Assembly: GCA_018389105.1 (NCBI GenBank)
Contig: JACATO010000333.1
Coordinates: 248,001-312,000, forward strand
Direction: 5' to 3'
DNA: 64,000 bases
DNA from: Nautilus pompilius
Taxonomy: Eukaryota > Mollusca > Cephalopoda > Nautilida > Nautilidae
Numbering within the stretch: position 1 is the stretch's first letter; each line of letters starts with the position of its first letter. The notes under the pieces are model-generated. The model searched no databases, was not told the origin of the DNA, and saw only the letters and a program-made list of their open reading frames with translations. The position numbers were made by a program, and so were the translations under genes. This document shows, in pieces, positions 36,701 to 51,700 of the stretch.

Positions 36701-39700
36701 CATGAACATAAAAGTTTAGTGGTCTTTATGTTCTATGTGGAAATAATTTTTCCTGCACATAACATGCAAAACATGCCAAGGCTTGCACCACAGTGACAAA
36801 GTATGCAGTAGCATATGTATGATAATGATGTCCTTTAGTAACATTTTATAATAAAACAACTTAATTTTAATTTGGAGATGAAAATCTGTAAATTATTGTC
36901 TCACAAAAGAATCTGCAATCTACAAAAACCTGTATACCATAAAATGCAGTGTATTATACATGGTTTTTTTAAAGAAAATTTACCCTTTAAATATCAGACA
37001 TCACAGACTCCCCCCCCCCCAGATTGCTGGGGCCATTGCTGGTGACAGATGAGCGAGCGATAATATGTGTGTGTACATTAGAAAATCCCATGTGGCAATC
37101 TGACTGAATATCAATAAAAGATAATTGTTCGTGTCTTATTTTGTGTGTTTTGGGGATCATTGATATTGACAATGAAATGGGTAGAAACAGAACAAGGAGT
37201 TCATACTGAAACTCCAGTAAAATTTAAGCACAAAACCAAAAACACAAGTAATATTTAAAAAAAAAATTAAATTGGAATTTGATGAAATTGATAAATATAA
37301 TACAGGATAAATGACATGCATTGATATGATGTACATCTTGATTAAAATGCATCAAATTCATTCCTGCTGTCTCCACTGCAAGAACTGTTCATCAGTCATG
37401 GTAGCAGTTATGTCACAGTAGATATGTTTCTGCAGCCTCATCATCCCTTGGCTCAGACCACAGGATGTCATCTTTGGTTCCGTTCATGGCATTGGACAGG
37501 CAGCACCCCAGCATGACTGTGAAGCAGATCTTCTCATGGACATTCGTCTTCATGGTGATGGTTTTCGACCCAATTGGGGCCACTGTGCTGTTGCAGGGAT
37601 GGTCAAACGTCATGAGAATCTGGTTGGCATTCCCTATGTGACTCAGGGGATAGTCATGTTGTTTTCTCAGTTTGATGACAAACTGTTGATACCTCAACAG
37701 CTGATTTTCATAATCATCAGGTAGCTTCTGGATGATGGTGGTTCACCAATGCATGCTCAGTTAGTTGTGGGGCATGAAGCATGCGCACTATTTCTGAGAT
37801 GCCTTAAAGTCAGGCATAGATTGAGTTTTGTAGACAGAAAGGTGTGCATGCATAGCTTTGTGGTGGAAACCCCGTCACTGTGCATGCGCTTTTCAGTGAT
37901 AAAGGAAAGTACTTCCTTCTCAAGCTTGGGATAGGCTGCACCCTAGCCCCTATCAGTACATTTTGAATACTGCATAGCTTCGATCTTCTCCTAAGAACAT
38001 CGCCAGGACCTAATGTTGGCCTTGTTCACTAAGAACCTTCAGGCTGCAGCTCTGTTGCCGTGTTCAACTGTATAGCTAATCATTTTGAGTTTATCTCTGA
38101 TAGTGTAGTTCATACATTGTGTAGGTTGCATGGTTGTGAAAGAGTATTTAGAAACATGGACTGAATGAAGATTATCCTTGTGCGGAGTTTATATACATGT
38201 TATCGTAATACTTTGGTCACTTCACCATGCCGTAGTAGGCGAGGTGGTGTAATAAGCGAGGGTGGCATAGTAATTGAAATGGAATTTTTTCATGAAGACC
38301 TTTGAATGCCATGGTGTAATATGCAAGATATTCATAAAACCTGATTTGTGCATTCTGGTCACTTGGTTTACCACATCACTACTGCAGCTGAGAGAGTAAA
38401 TTTTTCGGATTTTTGTGAAACTATTATGTATGTCCCATAAAATATCTCCACATTTAGTTTATTCTGGGTAGCCCCACTAAAGGAAAGATGTTTAATTTAT
38501 CAGTCAATTTTAAGTTGAAGATGGTCATTTGTCTGTTGTATAACACCCATTCTCCTTCAGGTTAGCTCAATCTGATGGCACTTGAAATACGAGCTGAGTA
38601 TGCCTGCATATTATAATGGGAATTATATGTTTTTGGGGGTTTTTACAGATCAAAATTGGAGTGTGTATTATATATGATAGCATATAATACATGGCATTTT
38701 ACGGTACATGAATTAATCTAATTTTACAGTATTATGTTTGTAGGATATTTAAGTTTACTTAAACTATTATGATAAATATTTGTTTGTATCTTTAAAAAAT
38801 ATATCATTAATATACAACATCTAAATTTTTTTATTACTAAAATTTTTTTCTAAAATTCAACTATTTGTTATCACTGCAGTCAGATATTCTACATCTGCTG
38901 GAGACAACCCTGGTGATGGAATGAAGTGTCATAGTTATTTTCTAGAAAGTGTTGCATATCCTGTACCACAAGGTAATCTGTACTTCTGACTTCAACAGGA
39001 AAAAACCTACTAGAACTCTTCACTTTTAGCTGTGGAAGGAAACCCCCACAACTGGCTGGTGAAGAAAAGTAAGAATAAACTATACCACGAGGTAGATAAA
39101 AGTGAGCAAACTCTTACTGGGAAACTAAGGCTCTTGGCCATGTAAATCCAGTAGTCTAACTACTCGGCCAATAGCAAATGATAATCAGTGTTTCTCTTAC
39201 TTTCATTTTGTTGTTGTCATTAACTCCAAGTTTGTTCAGTCCTTCTACAAGCTCCTGTGGTGTAAAGCCTTTGTACCTTTTCTTATTACTGTCAAGAGCC
39301 TTTTCCAACCATTGCAGTAAACACTGTATTGTTCCTGAAAACAGGAAATATATTCCCAATTAACATGCCAGCATTGTGGCCCAATGTTGGGCCAATATAG
39401 TTTGTGGAAAAACTCACATTGTAATGGTAGGCCGGTGCCAGTACAAAACGGTATATCACCAGCATTGGCCCAATACAGGTATGTTTGTTGGGTTACAAGA
39501 CAAAAACATTTATAGTGTCTGTAAGTAACTGTCAAATGTAACTCTTATAACAACAGATCCATATCTTGTATGTGAAATGATACACTAATATACAGTTGTA
39601 AATAAGATATTTTACTGCATCCTCTGATCAAAGTCTATTTACCAGTTTCTTCAATCAGTGCTGCATTATCTTCCTCTTCTACAATATAGGCCATAGTTAA

Positions 39701-42700
39701 CATGCTCAGAGCTTTGAACATCTCATCTTTGGAAGAAATGAATGGCTGAATCACCTACAAATATAAAAATTTGAAAAATAAGAATATTGCCTAAATTTAT
39801 GCCACTTTTAGTAAACAATATAACAGACATAAATCCAATGATTTGATTTTCCAGAAACTTACCTGAATTTTTAATAAATGATTTAATTTCCATTTAATAA
39901 TTAATTCAACAAAAGACTCAGAAATATATTTTGCAGCTATCAGTTGCAGAAAGGGATTCAAATCCAGTAAAATTATCTTAAATTTCCATATAAAAATGCC
40001 AATTGATAGTACTTTTTTCATAATCAATCCAGTAAATTAAAATCTTTAAATCAAAATTTCAAATTTGTACATTTATTTCAGTGCTAAGTTCTCCATTCTT
40101 AAAACACCAGCACATACATTTCATAGATCTATTCTTTAAAGATAAAGTTCAATCATGAGATTTTACCAGCACTGTTAATATAAAAATAATATACAATAAA
40201 GATGTCATAGATCGATATCTCAATTAACTCCTAAATACATAAAAGCTAAGTAAAAGAAAGAACCATTTTCTCACCTTCATAATAAACCATATTCTAACTT
40301 GTAAAAGAAACAAAACAAAACAAAAAACTTTTTTTTTTCACTTAAAAATGTTTCGTTGTTTTTAGGTTAAAAGGTTTTGGAAAAGATCTTTAGATTTCTA
40401 TCTGAGTAACAAAAATAAATGTACATAAAGATTCCATATAATATTTTTATTATTATTATTATTATTATATTACATATTATGTGCCCCCTTTTAATGTATT
40501 GTCTAACTTCTTGCACCAGATCAATTTTCTGAGAACAACTAAGTAATACCAAAAAGAAAGTGAGCAAATTCTTTGTCAAAGTTACCTGCTCATGAAATAG
40601 CTGAATTTATTATTTTTCAAAAATACTCTGAACAAAATATCTTAATGTAAAATAGTTTGCTTTTAGAATTTAAAAAAAAAAACTGGAACAAGTTATTAAG
40701 CAATTAACTTTTTCCTTTCTAAATTTGTTTCTGAAATAAAATTTTCATGAATTGAGAGGCTTACAAATAGTTTTTACTTGGGTATCATTTCAGTAATATG
40801 CTGCTGCAACTAAGAAATGATAGAACTTAATTTTTTTTATCTTTAATTACCATCAAAATCAAACTTAGTACTATTTTGTTGTATTCCTCTTAATTTTATT
40901 TCTCTTTAGCAGTTATGCCACAAGAACAAACAGCAGTGAGATTTTATATTTATTTAATGCTATTGTTACAAGAAGTATTAAACCCAATAATGTCAGTTTA
41001 TACATTTTGTAAAGGAAAAAAGTTTGATTATATATCAGAAAAAGGGCATTTTTTGTTTTGCTTTGTTACATAAATCCTTTTTTGGACCTGCTTAGTAAAT
41101 AAAAAAAACATTGAAAAACTAATGTTACTTACCTCGTATGTTTTTTGATCTTTAAAAAAATGCCTTATTGATGGATTCTTTGCAATATTGTGTAAAATGC
41201 TCAGAGATGCTTTGATTATATAATATACATTCTAAAACAAAAAAGAAATTATCAGTAGTAGTAAATATTCAAAGAATATTTTTTCTAATTTTGTTTCAGG
41301 TGCAAATAAAAGAGTCAACTTTTTAACAAAAAAAGTCACCACTTATGAACAGCTCCCAGAATCCATTGCAACCCCTCTTAGGCAAGAACGACCTAGTCAC
41401 AGAGGGTGGATGTCTCAGTAATGAAATTCACAGAAGGCTGTCAGTGGTGTTTGGCTATCGGTATTTATCCTGATCCAAAGCATTTGAAATAGTGTGCAAG
41501 ATTTTTGGACAAGCATAAATAATAATCTGTGCTAATAATATTGATGATAGTTCTATCAAAATACATGGAATTGCTGGTTTGAGCAAGAATGTCAGTTACA
41601 ACTAGCACCTGTTTTTTAGCTTGATGGATGCCAAAGCAGGTAAACTTTGATCAGAAGCTGGGACTGCATTCTTTAAAGCTAGAGAATGGAAGAAATCTAG
41701 TTTGCATGCTCAAAATGAAAAATAAAGTTTACAGCATAGTTAACCCTCCATTGGAAATGTTACGGTGTTTTAACATGGACTGCCTTGCATGGAAAGACTA
41801 TGAAAGTTTCTTAGTACTCCACATAGACTTTGCTGAATGGCATGCAATATAGAAACTGTCATAAGGACTGATAGTGTTTTATTTTAGCCTAACTAACATC
41901 TAGTGCTCATAAGTTCTTAATCAAAATAAGAAAGATCTAACAAAACTATACTGAAAAATAAACTACCAAGTTAAGAAATAAGTCAAAAAGAATAAAAATT
42001 GTCAATGAATGCCTTCTACACTCCTTGTACAGCAAAATAAATCATACTCAACACATCAAAGAAATCATTAAAGAAATTTAATTTAATTAAAAAAAAAAAA
42101 CAGAACACAGTCGCCCCCCGCATAATCGCGGTTTGGCATTTTTGGCCCCGGTTATTCGCAGAATTTTCCTTAGAACCTAACTAATAATTGTTCTTGGAAA
42201 CCCCCGCATATTCGCGGAATTGCAAATATCTTCCGTGATTTTTTATGGCTTTTTCCGTGGCAATATATATTTTTTCACGCTTTTTAACGCTAAATTATTA
42301 ATTGCAATATAATTTACTAATTTTGTAATATAAATACTAACGTAAAATTCAGCAAAATATTATATTAAAATAAACACTATTGGCTGGAGGTTGAAAGTAG
42401 CCAATCCGAGAGCATATTCATTTCTCCTTGCTGCTGATTGGCTGCTGCCTACGAGGTGCTGTCTCAGGCAGATGCAGCCCAGCAGCCCCACATCATCCCA
42501 GTTTACCGCATGTGCAAGGGAAGGCTAAAAAGGGATCCCTATATGGTTCGGTCTCTCCAATTTAAGAATGCCATCGATGCTGCCATGCAGACATATAAAA
42601 CCACCCTCACCACCATGAAGAAACAGTGACAGCAATTTCCCATCACAATGTTCCTCAAGCCCACCAAGAAAGCCTTGCACGAAGATACGACTCCGCCTGA

Positions 42701-45700
42701 AGAAGAGGCGCCACCTAAGGAGCTTTAAATCCTCTGCTTTGCTGTGCAGTCATTATCTTCATTGTACTGCAAAGCTTATTCATCATCATCTTCAATCAAT
42801 ATCATTCATTCATTATTGGTGAGTACCCGTACATTTTGCTGTATTTTTTATTAAATTATTATATTTACTTATATTTCTTTAATATATGTTACGTTATATT
42901 TTGATGTTTATAGGCATTTTTATGGACTACGTCCAATATTTGTGGTTTTTCACTCTTCGCGGGTGCTCTAGGAACGTAACCCCCGCGAATACCAGGGGAC
43001 AACTTTATAAACTAATCAGGTAGTGTTATATCTAAGTAATTCTTTGAATGAGTGAAATCTGTAAACATCCAATATAGAAAAAGGTGTACTAAAAAATTAA
43101 GTAAAACATTAAAAAGAATGTAATAGAGCAATGTATTTAGTAGTACAGATGCAGTTGCATACTTTAACTCAATTTACCGCTTGAGTGCTATCTTTGACAT
43201 TGTAAGGACCATTATAAACATGTTTAAATTAATAACTATTAAAAACATTGTTTAGCTGCAAGGGTCACACACACTGATGGCTTGCCTTTTCTTTTTGTAC
43301 ATATCACGAGTACTGATGGTTAATACTCTTTATTTCCAGAAGGCATTACAATAGGTAAGGAAGGAAAAGTCACCTAACTTGTTTCATCCTTTTCCATCCT
43401 AAAATATTTTAATAATTAGATGCAAATAATCTCATATTTATACTGACACATTCTATTAATAGAAAAAATTATCGGTTAATAAAGCTATCTTGTTTGCTCC
43501 AGGTATAGTAATACTTATTAAAAGAAAAAACTAAAAAAATCTTTTCTTGAAAAAATTAATTTTGCCAGCAGTAAAATAAATTTGTAAATATAACTCTAAT
43601 TCTGAAATAATGATATTTGTTTTTTGAACTTAAATATGGAGGATGTAAGGCAAAACCTGTTTCAACACTAAAAACTGACATATTTTAGTTACTGGGTTTT
43701 CTAGATGGTCCGAAAGAGATAGTGTAAACAAATGTACTGACAAATCAAGTTTCACATAGGAGTTTTATTTCCTATTGCACCACTTTAAAAAAAAAAGTTA
43801 AAATTGTTGACTACAGCATCAAAGAATCAGGTCACAATGTGTGCCAATTTTCAGTAAAAAAAAAAAACAGTTTATGCTGGTAGTCAGATGGTGATAGATA
43901 GAGCAAACACTCAGTACAGTGAACCATGATCCTCTTGTGATTCCAGCTGGACTGCAATTTTCAGGAATCACTGTCAAATAGGATATCCCATTGCAGTATT
44001 TCAGTAATGACAAAATAATGGTTGGAAAATTTTTGGTTAAATACAAATGGCTTTGAATCAGCATTCTCAGGTTTTTAGATTCAAATGCTCTCAGAGACAG
44101 GACTAGTATTTGGTATAACAGATGTCAATACCAGTATGCATTCTATTTGACAAAATTTTCAGGATGCTGGATTAAGTGTAAGGATGCCTGTCATGTAGCT
44201 ACTTAAGGATACTGGCATACAGTTCATATTTCCAAAACTAGAAAACTAAAGTTCTATACCTATGAATACCCATTTTGCTGTTTTGACAATGGCACACAAC
44301 ATGTTTACAATAAGGTGAGAAATTTGGCAATGGCACAGCTCATGAACAGAACTGCTGTAAAAGCAGCTCTGTGATGATATAGGGACTTGTCTCATTAACA
44401 AGTCCATTGCACATTTAATGAAGCAGTTTTGTAGGCACCCAATATCTGGATGAAATTCATTAGACCACTTCTTGCAAACATATGACTTGAAGCATCCCAC
44501 AGCAATTTAATGCCCACCCCAATTGAGTGGTGGTGGTAAAAAAACTTTCTATAAAGGGAAGGAGAGAAACTTTCCTGACTTAGCAAGAGCTGTCTACATC
44601 AACTACAAATTCCTGATGTAATAGGATAACAGTCAACAGGAAGAAATCCAGAGGATTGTCAACATCATAATTCAGCAATGTCTTGCCTATCTAAACATGC
44701 TAGAGAGTAATAGATTGACTAGAAATTTCCAGTTGTCATTATTGCACTTTTGAGCCAATCCCCTCCTTTGTCTTTCATCTAACTATACATGCATTTATTT
44801 TATCAACAACTTGTAGATTTACTTTAAGGAATAAACAAAAGTTTGCTTCTAAAGAATAAAATGGATTAAGAAATTCACACATTATAGAGTTAGTCTTGAT
44901 AGATTATTGTCAAATTGTTACCTGTAATGATTTCTAATAACTGTTTCAAACCTATTGCATTATTTCTCAGTAATTATCATGCTAGTTTTCAAATATTTGT
45001 TTTTTCCAAAAATATTTTTAATTTTCAAGGAACAGTAGTTAATTCTTGATACAGTAAATGCATGATACAAGCTTTTTATTAGCATGGCAAATATTGTTCA
45101 GAAGATATATTAAAAACATTTTATTTTAAAAAATTGTTACCACTTACCTTACTATGAAGTGCACTTATATAAGGTTTGTGTCCACAGTTTAAAGTTAGCA
45201 ATCTGACAGCATCACAATCTGCAAAACTCTTAATACAAAAATAACAAATCAATGACATATTTCTTTCATTTTTATTTTGCTAAACCATCGTTCCCAGAAA
45301 AAAAATTCATTTCACTAATGAGCTAAAGAATTAATTTATTCAAATGATTTTTGTGTGTATATGTGCAAACTTATATTGCAGAAAACAATATCTAACAGCA
45401 GCTGCAATGTTGACCTTGGTCTTTCTTTAAATTCAGTTTCTAAACCTATCTTGCTCCTTCCTGTACAATGTGAACCATATAACTATGGTCTTATAGAGGA
45501 AAAACCATAGAGAATCCTTTCTGATTAATGTGCAAAAGTACATTCATACCAGCAGGTGTGGTAAACAAGAAACAAACACAAACAGTTAGTGAACTACGAC
45601 TATGTGATAATCGTCACAATTTAAAGCATGTATTTCTGCCTTTAATTTACAAAAACATATTTTATTACCATGCCTTTTTGGCTCTAAAGAATAGTTGTCT

Positions 45701-48700
45701 GTTTTTTTTTCTATTTTTTATATATAATAAAATGCACAATTCACACGAGTATAAAGTACGTGTTTATCAAGTTGTTTCTAAGACTATAGTGGAAAAAAAT
45801 ATCAATATCCAAACAATTTATTTGGCTTATTTTAAAGGTTTTCTAAGTTCAAATTGGAGATCACTATTTTGTAAAATGGCTATTGAGTTAGCAGGATATA
45901 TGATACAGGTTCATGGTTAAGCTTATTCCCTTCAAATTTACCCAACTTGTTTAAAAGTGACTACCAGCTGGTTTTAACTAAAGACTGTTATGCTTGGTAA
46001 ATTAATAATGAGAATACTAGCAAATAGCAATTTGCTGGAAATATTAAAATGTACAAATTGGTTTCTAAAGTGGAATAGTTTAGACTAGTTTTCTAAAACT
46101 AAATACATTTTCACCATAAAAAGATATAATTTGAACCAAAAAAAAACAACTCATTGTTGGATATTATTATTTTAATTTTCACACCACATTCAGGTCAAAT
46201 GAATACATATATATATAATGAAACTTTAGTCCAGAACCAGACAGTCAGAAAACTCCTTGACCTGTATGATATCAATGGGGGAATACATTTTCTAAATGAT
46301 ATTTGGTTTCATTAATCTGGTTTCTGAATTTGAATGCATTCTATGAAACAGAATCACACTTTTCTTCTGATTTTTATCTAATAATCGAAACAGTGAAAGT
46401 AATCATTTAAAAGAAAATAGAAAAAAGAATTTTAAATGACTAATAATAATCTGAAATAATAAAAAAGTCTTCTATCATGGCAGGTATACAGTACTAGATA
46501 CAGCTGTATTGAATGTGTGCCTACCAGATGGATACTTAATATTATTAGCTATCAGACACTAATCTGATAGGTATTTTGTGTGTCTATAAATAAATAAAAC
46601 AAAAGAATCTAGACTTATAATAAAATCAGCACTATACAGCACAGTAATAAAAGTTGTCTATGATCTCAAATTTAGCCAGAGAGAATGACAGACATGGAGC
46701 AGGCAGCAAATAGAAGAACTGAACTCTCCACTATACAAGCAAGATATTTGTCAATAAGAAATCCAAAAGCACAATTCCATTGCAGATCACTGAGAAAGCA
46801 GATGGATGATGAAACAGATATATCTATAATCACTGACATATGAAAGGACAGGAAGTAAAAGTTTCCTCCTCCCTCACCAGGCTCAGATGTAGAAAACAAA
46901 AACCATAAACACTCCATACTATGGATCAATAACAAGACAGCAAAACAATCAGTCAGAAATGATGAAATACTCGTAAAAGTTACTGATTTGAAGATATGGA
47001 AGTGAAATTGCCTACTTGCATGCCCACCTAATTTTAAAGTCTAGGCATGTATATCAAAGAGCATACCACAGATAACAGCCAGTTGTGATATGAGTTATAG
47101 TGAAAGGAAAACAAGAATTGAAGAAAATGGTAGCTAACTATGAAATGGACAACATTCGCAACTTTGACTAAACTGCTAAAGCAGTCCATGGTGGAAAAAT
47201 ATTGAAAGGGAGGACAGCTATTGCTTTATGTAAAATGTAAAACTGCAGGATCTACCATTGACCACAACAATACACTTTCAGGAAATGGATGTTGGCATTA
47301 CTAGAAGCTCCAGACTCCACTCAGAAGACAGCTTTTTCAACACTACTTGGCCTGCCAAAAAATGGGTGAGAAGAAACTTTTAACCTCCAACAGTGATTCC
47401 ATTTGTGAAATAGGCATGGAACTTTCAGACCAGCAGCACTGTATTGTAAACTGTTATTGTGATTTGAACATCTTACCAACACCCAAGGGGGAAACCAAAA
47501 ATGAGAATACCTCGCTGGTCTAAATTCACAATATGCAAAAGCATTTTCCTAAAGCAGACAACATGATTGCAGAGATGTTAATTTTCATAAGTGTTTAAAC
47601 AGGAATTTGTCAGTAGCAGATATTCTGAGTAGCAGATATTCTGACAATAGTTGCTGAAATCAACAAAAGGAAAATGAGGAACAACCTTTGTTTTTTAATC
47701 TGAAGAAGCTAAACAACATGTAAAGCAGATTTTTTTAGGAACACCTTTTCTTGCTCTCTATTTTTCCTACTGTTTTCATCAAAATAAAAATAATAAATTT
47801 TAATTACCATTATAATATGTTTAATTTTCTAAAGTTTTTGTATCATTGTGACTCTGCATGTATATTTTGTTTACATCTGCTCAAAGGCAAAGTAACTCCT
47901 TGAATGAAGATTTATGTACTTGTGTTCCAACAATCTGGATTTTCATTTAACCAAACTGAAGTTTCAGAATTATATAAGATTCTTTTAAACGATTAAATCT
48001 ATCAACCAGATTTTAATTAAATTTAAATATCAAACCATTTCAAGGTAATTCATCTTTGAGTAAGACATTTTTATTGGTAAGCAATTACAAACTACAATTT
48101 TCTTATTTCTAACCTCTCTCTCTCTCTGTAACAAAGAATAACATACAAAATGAGTTATTAAGCAGCTAAGTTTCAGAATCAGTTCAGCTTTTTAGAATGA
48201 AAACTAGTTAAGAAACATAAAAGTCAATGATATATTTCTAGCCTTCATTTACAAACTGTAAAGTTTTCTGAGCTTAACATTATAGTTTCTATTAAAAATA
48301 TCTATTTAATATTTAAAAAAAAAAAAAAGAGTTTCCAAGTCTGCAGTGCATAAATTCACTTTCAAACATATTCATATTCTGGTTGAACAGGACCTGCATA
48401 TTGAGGAAAGAAACCCAAATATTACAGTAGATGCAATACACAATGTTAAAGTCATCTCTGGAACTAAATCTTGGAAACTCTCATGCATCACTTCTCCAGC
48501 TTAATCTGCATACATCTTTGCATTTCACCAGTTACTGTTTCTGCTATAAACTAGACATGCATGTAGTGTAAATCAGTTTAAGAATGCCTAGGCAACTTTA
48601 ATACCAAAGGTGGCGACTCAGGCCATTGGAATGGTTGAAAGAGGATGATACAGATTTCTGTTGTGTCTCAGTGCAATTTTTGTTGCAATGTCATTTCTAG

Positions 48701-51700
48701 GGCATTAAGGTACCATCAGACTGGCCACTTCCTGGAGAAACCTTGTTCAGGTCACATAAGAATTACAACCTCCATGAAGACTATCATCTTGTCACCCTTG
48801 TCAGAAGAAACAATTTTTTGACAGCATGATCTCCAAAATTACTCTCTAATGATTTACCAACCAACCAACCATCAATTTTGACCATAAACAATTTGTAACA
48901 GGTTTCATCAACAGATAAGCATGCAATGGATAAAACACCATCACAACTGGAAATTGAACAAGTAGCACCAAGTACTTTTTACAGGTGAGTCTAGATTCTG
49001 TCTAGACATCAATGATGGATGATAGGCTAGAACCAGTAGATAACTGGGGTATACTTTGTTAGCATTGTCATTACCACTTACGGCCATGATTGATTGATGG
49101 GGATAATCTGATTGTGTGTGTGCAGACATTCAAATTGGTTGAAGAACTGATCTTATCATTAGGAGTGATGCCATGCTTGGTTTCAGATACAGGAATAAGA
49201 TCATTATACCTGTAGTCATCCCTCTGGCCAAATGGCAAAATCCCAATCTTCATCTTTATGGATAACAATGCCAGTCTACACCATACACATCAATGCTGCA
49301 GTTTGGGTCCATGATATCATTTGTATGTTGTGCCCTGCAAGATCTCTAGATTTAAATTCCATTTAACATATTTTGGGATACTTAGGCTCACAGTCTCTTG
49401 ATCAACTGGAAGTAACTCTGGTCTGGTAAAATTATGGTGCAGCATTTCAGAACAACACCTGAATCATCTGGTTTAGTTGATACCAAGATACATACAAACT
49501 TGTGTTGGGGTTAGTGGTGATCACAAACATTATTAAAATTTTGTATGCCCTTCATTTTGTCTGATCATTTTTAGATTGCCATCATTGCATTTTGCCTGCT
49601 CATCTCAGACAACTACTTTTTTTTTCACCCAAAAATTTAACTTAGCTTCCACTGCCATTTTTTTTAAATGGAGAATTTCAATCAGTATGCAGGTCCCCTT
49701 CAACCACTTACGTACAAATGCTATGGGCTTGATTGTTTTTTTTTTGTTAGTACATTTACTTTAATTAAAATTATTACTTACCAAAGACAACTTTGTACTG
49801 GCATCAGAATAATTCCACATTGTGTTATATGCATAATATGTTGGGAACCACACATAGTCATTTTTAAAAATTCCAATTGTGTTTAGTGATTTCAACATTT
49901 TTACTGTAATACCTGTTAAGAAAATAAAAAGTGGTTAGAAAATACTTGTTCATTTATACAATTTTTCCTGATTAACCTTAACAGTATGGTGTCAGTGCTA
50001 CTAAAATTAAAAATTGAAAATGCAATTTTAAAATAAAGTTAAGATACAGTATATTAAATAAAAATGAATAATTTATCAAAACAAAATAAATTAGTTGCAG
50101 ATAAATATATACAGAACCTATGTGGGTGGTAATGGAAGAGGATTCTCATGATGAAAAGTAATTTTTCTCTTGCCCTTCCTCCAAAACTATTAAATTTAAA
50201 GATTTATCTGGCAGCATTTCCTGCAATAGATTCTTAAAACAAACATGGGAAATTCATGCCTTTGTTTTCAGGTATGAGCAATAAACAAACAAACCCAGAT
50301 AGATAGGTCCAATTTAATTTGTCTTCCCTAGCCAGATCTCATTTTTTTTTCTTTTAACTTGTCCATTTTATTCATCCAGGCCCATTTTCCATTTACTATT
50401 AACAGTACTTTCCAGTGATTTAGTACTGTGATTTTCATCCAAAAATGTTGAAATTTTGAAAAATAACATTATGACTAATAGTATGGTACCTATATAGGCC
50501 TTTCATTATGTTTGGACTGCTTTATGATTGTGACAGTCAACATGAATTTGAATTTTTGTTTTGTTTTTGGTGTCCAGAAATAAAAATTCTAAGAGAAAAA
50601 TTCACCTCCATTTAACCCGTGAACTATATCAGAGCTAATCCCTAAAAGGGGGGGGGGGAGAACTTGCATGTATATTTCTTTTCTGCATCCAACCAATTGA
50701 AAAACATTTGCTGCTTATCAAAAATTACTTGTGTACTTGTCATAATGCTTTTATGCAAACATCTGGAAAACTCTTTACTGATGAATTCAACAATTACTGC
50801 AGCTTACCCCACGTGAAGTCAGAAATCCTTAATTGTTTCTCAATGGTTGTACACAACTATTGTAGACATTTTATTGATTTCAAATAAATCTGCATGCATT
50901 CTCAAACTTTGAGATTAAATATTTATGATAAAACACTATTTTCTTATTCAATGCAATTTTAAAAAATGACAGCATTGGTCTATAATGCACATCAATACTG
51001 TCAAGTTTTAAGATACCACTAAAGAAAATCATTATTAAATTGTTAAAGGAATTACTAATAAGAAGCCATGAACCTGTGCTATAGTTACTAAAGATAAAAG
51101 TAGATTGGTTGAAAGATTTTTAAATGATTTATGTTTATACAAAGTACTTGATTTTATTATGGTATCTTTATTTTAACTTCCCCACCTTTTCCACTGACAG
51201 TATTTCTGTTAGGTTGGATTTATAAGTGCATAAGAACAATAAATTGAAAAAAAAAAAATCAATGAATAAAGCCAATTAGCTTTTTTAAAAAATTAATCAA
51301 CGAATAAAGCCGATTAGCTTTTTTTTTTGTTTTTTGGAGGGTTACAATACATAAAAAAATAGCATTCCAAGTCTCAATATAAATGAAACTCAAAATTGTA
51401 AATCTTTACTATACTTTAAAAAATTGATTTTAATGTTAGTTTTTTTTTTAACATTTCTGTTTTGGCAGCCATTATGACAAAGAAAAACAAATGGCATCTT
51501 CAAAGCCAAATCAAAATCCTATTTCATGATGTAATATATATTTTCAATTTTTTTAACCAAAGAAGAAAATAAATTTGACATAAGCACAATTAAATACTTT
51601 CAAATTTTAAAATCCTTTTCTTCAAACAATTAAGTGAAATTACTTAAAATGAGAATAAAACATAAACAACAATAATAATAATTTTTAGTTTAATTAATCA

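Noticed and set aside
39245-39535. 96-codon minus-strand frame overlapping exon 6
   Set aside because: It runs through the palindromic repeat and uses a different frame from the ARM exon, whose splice sites and phase are well supported.
43850-44800. Possible retroelement in intron 3
   Set aside because: Several minus-strand frames but no RT, integrase, DDE or zinc-finger motif could be read.
45528-45920. 130-codon open frame (+)
   Set aside because: Low-complexity Phe/Leu/Lys content, no splice context, no motif, and antisense within an intron. Treated as chance.
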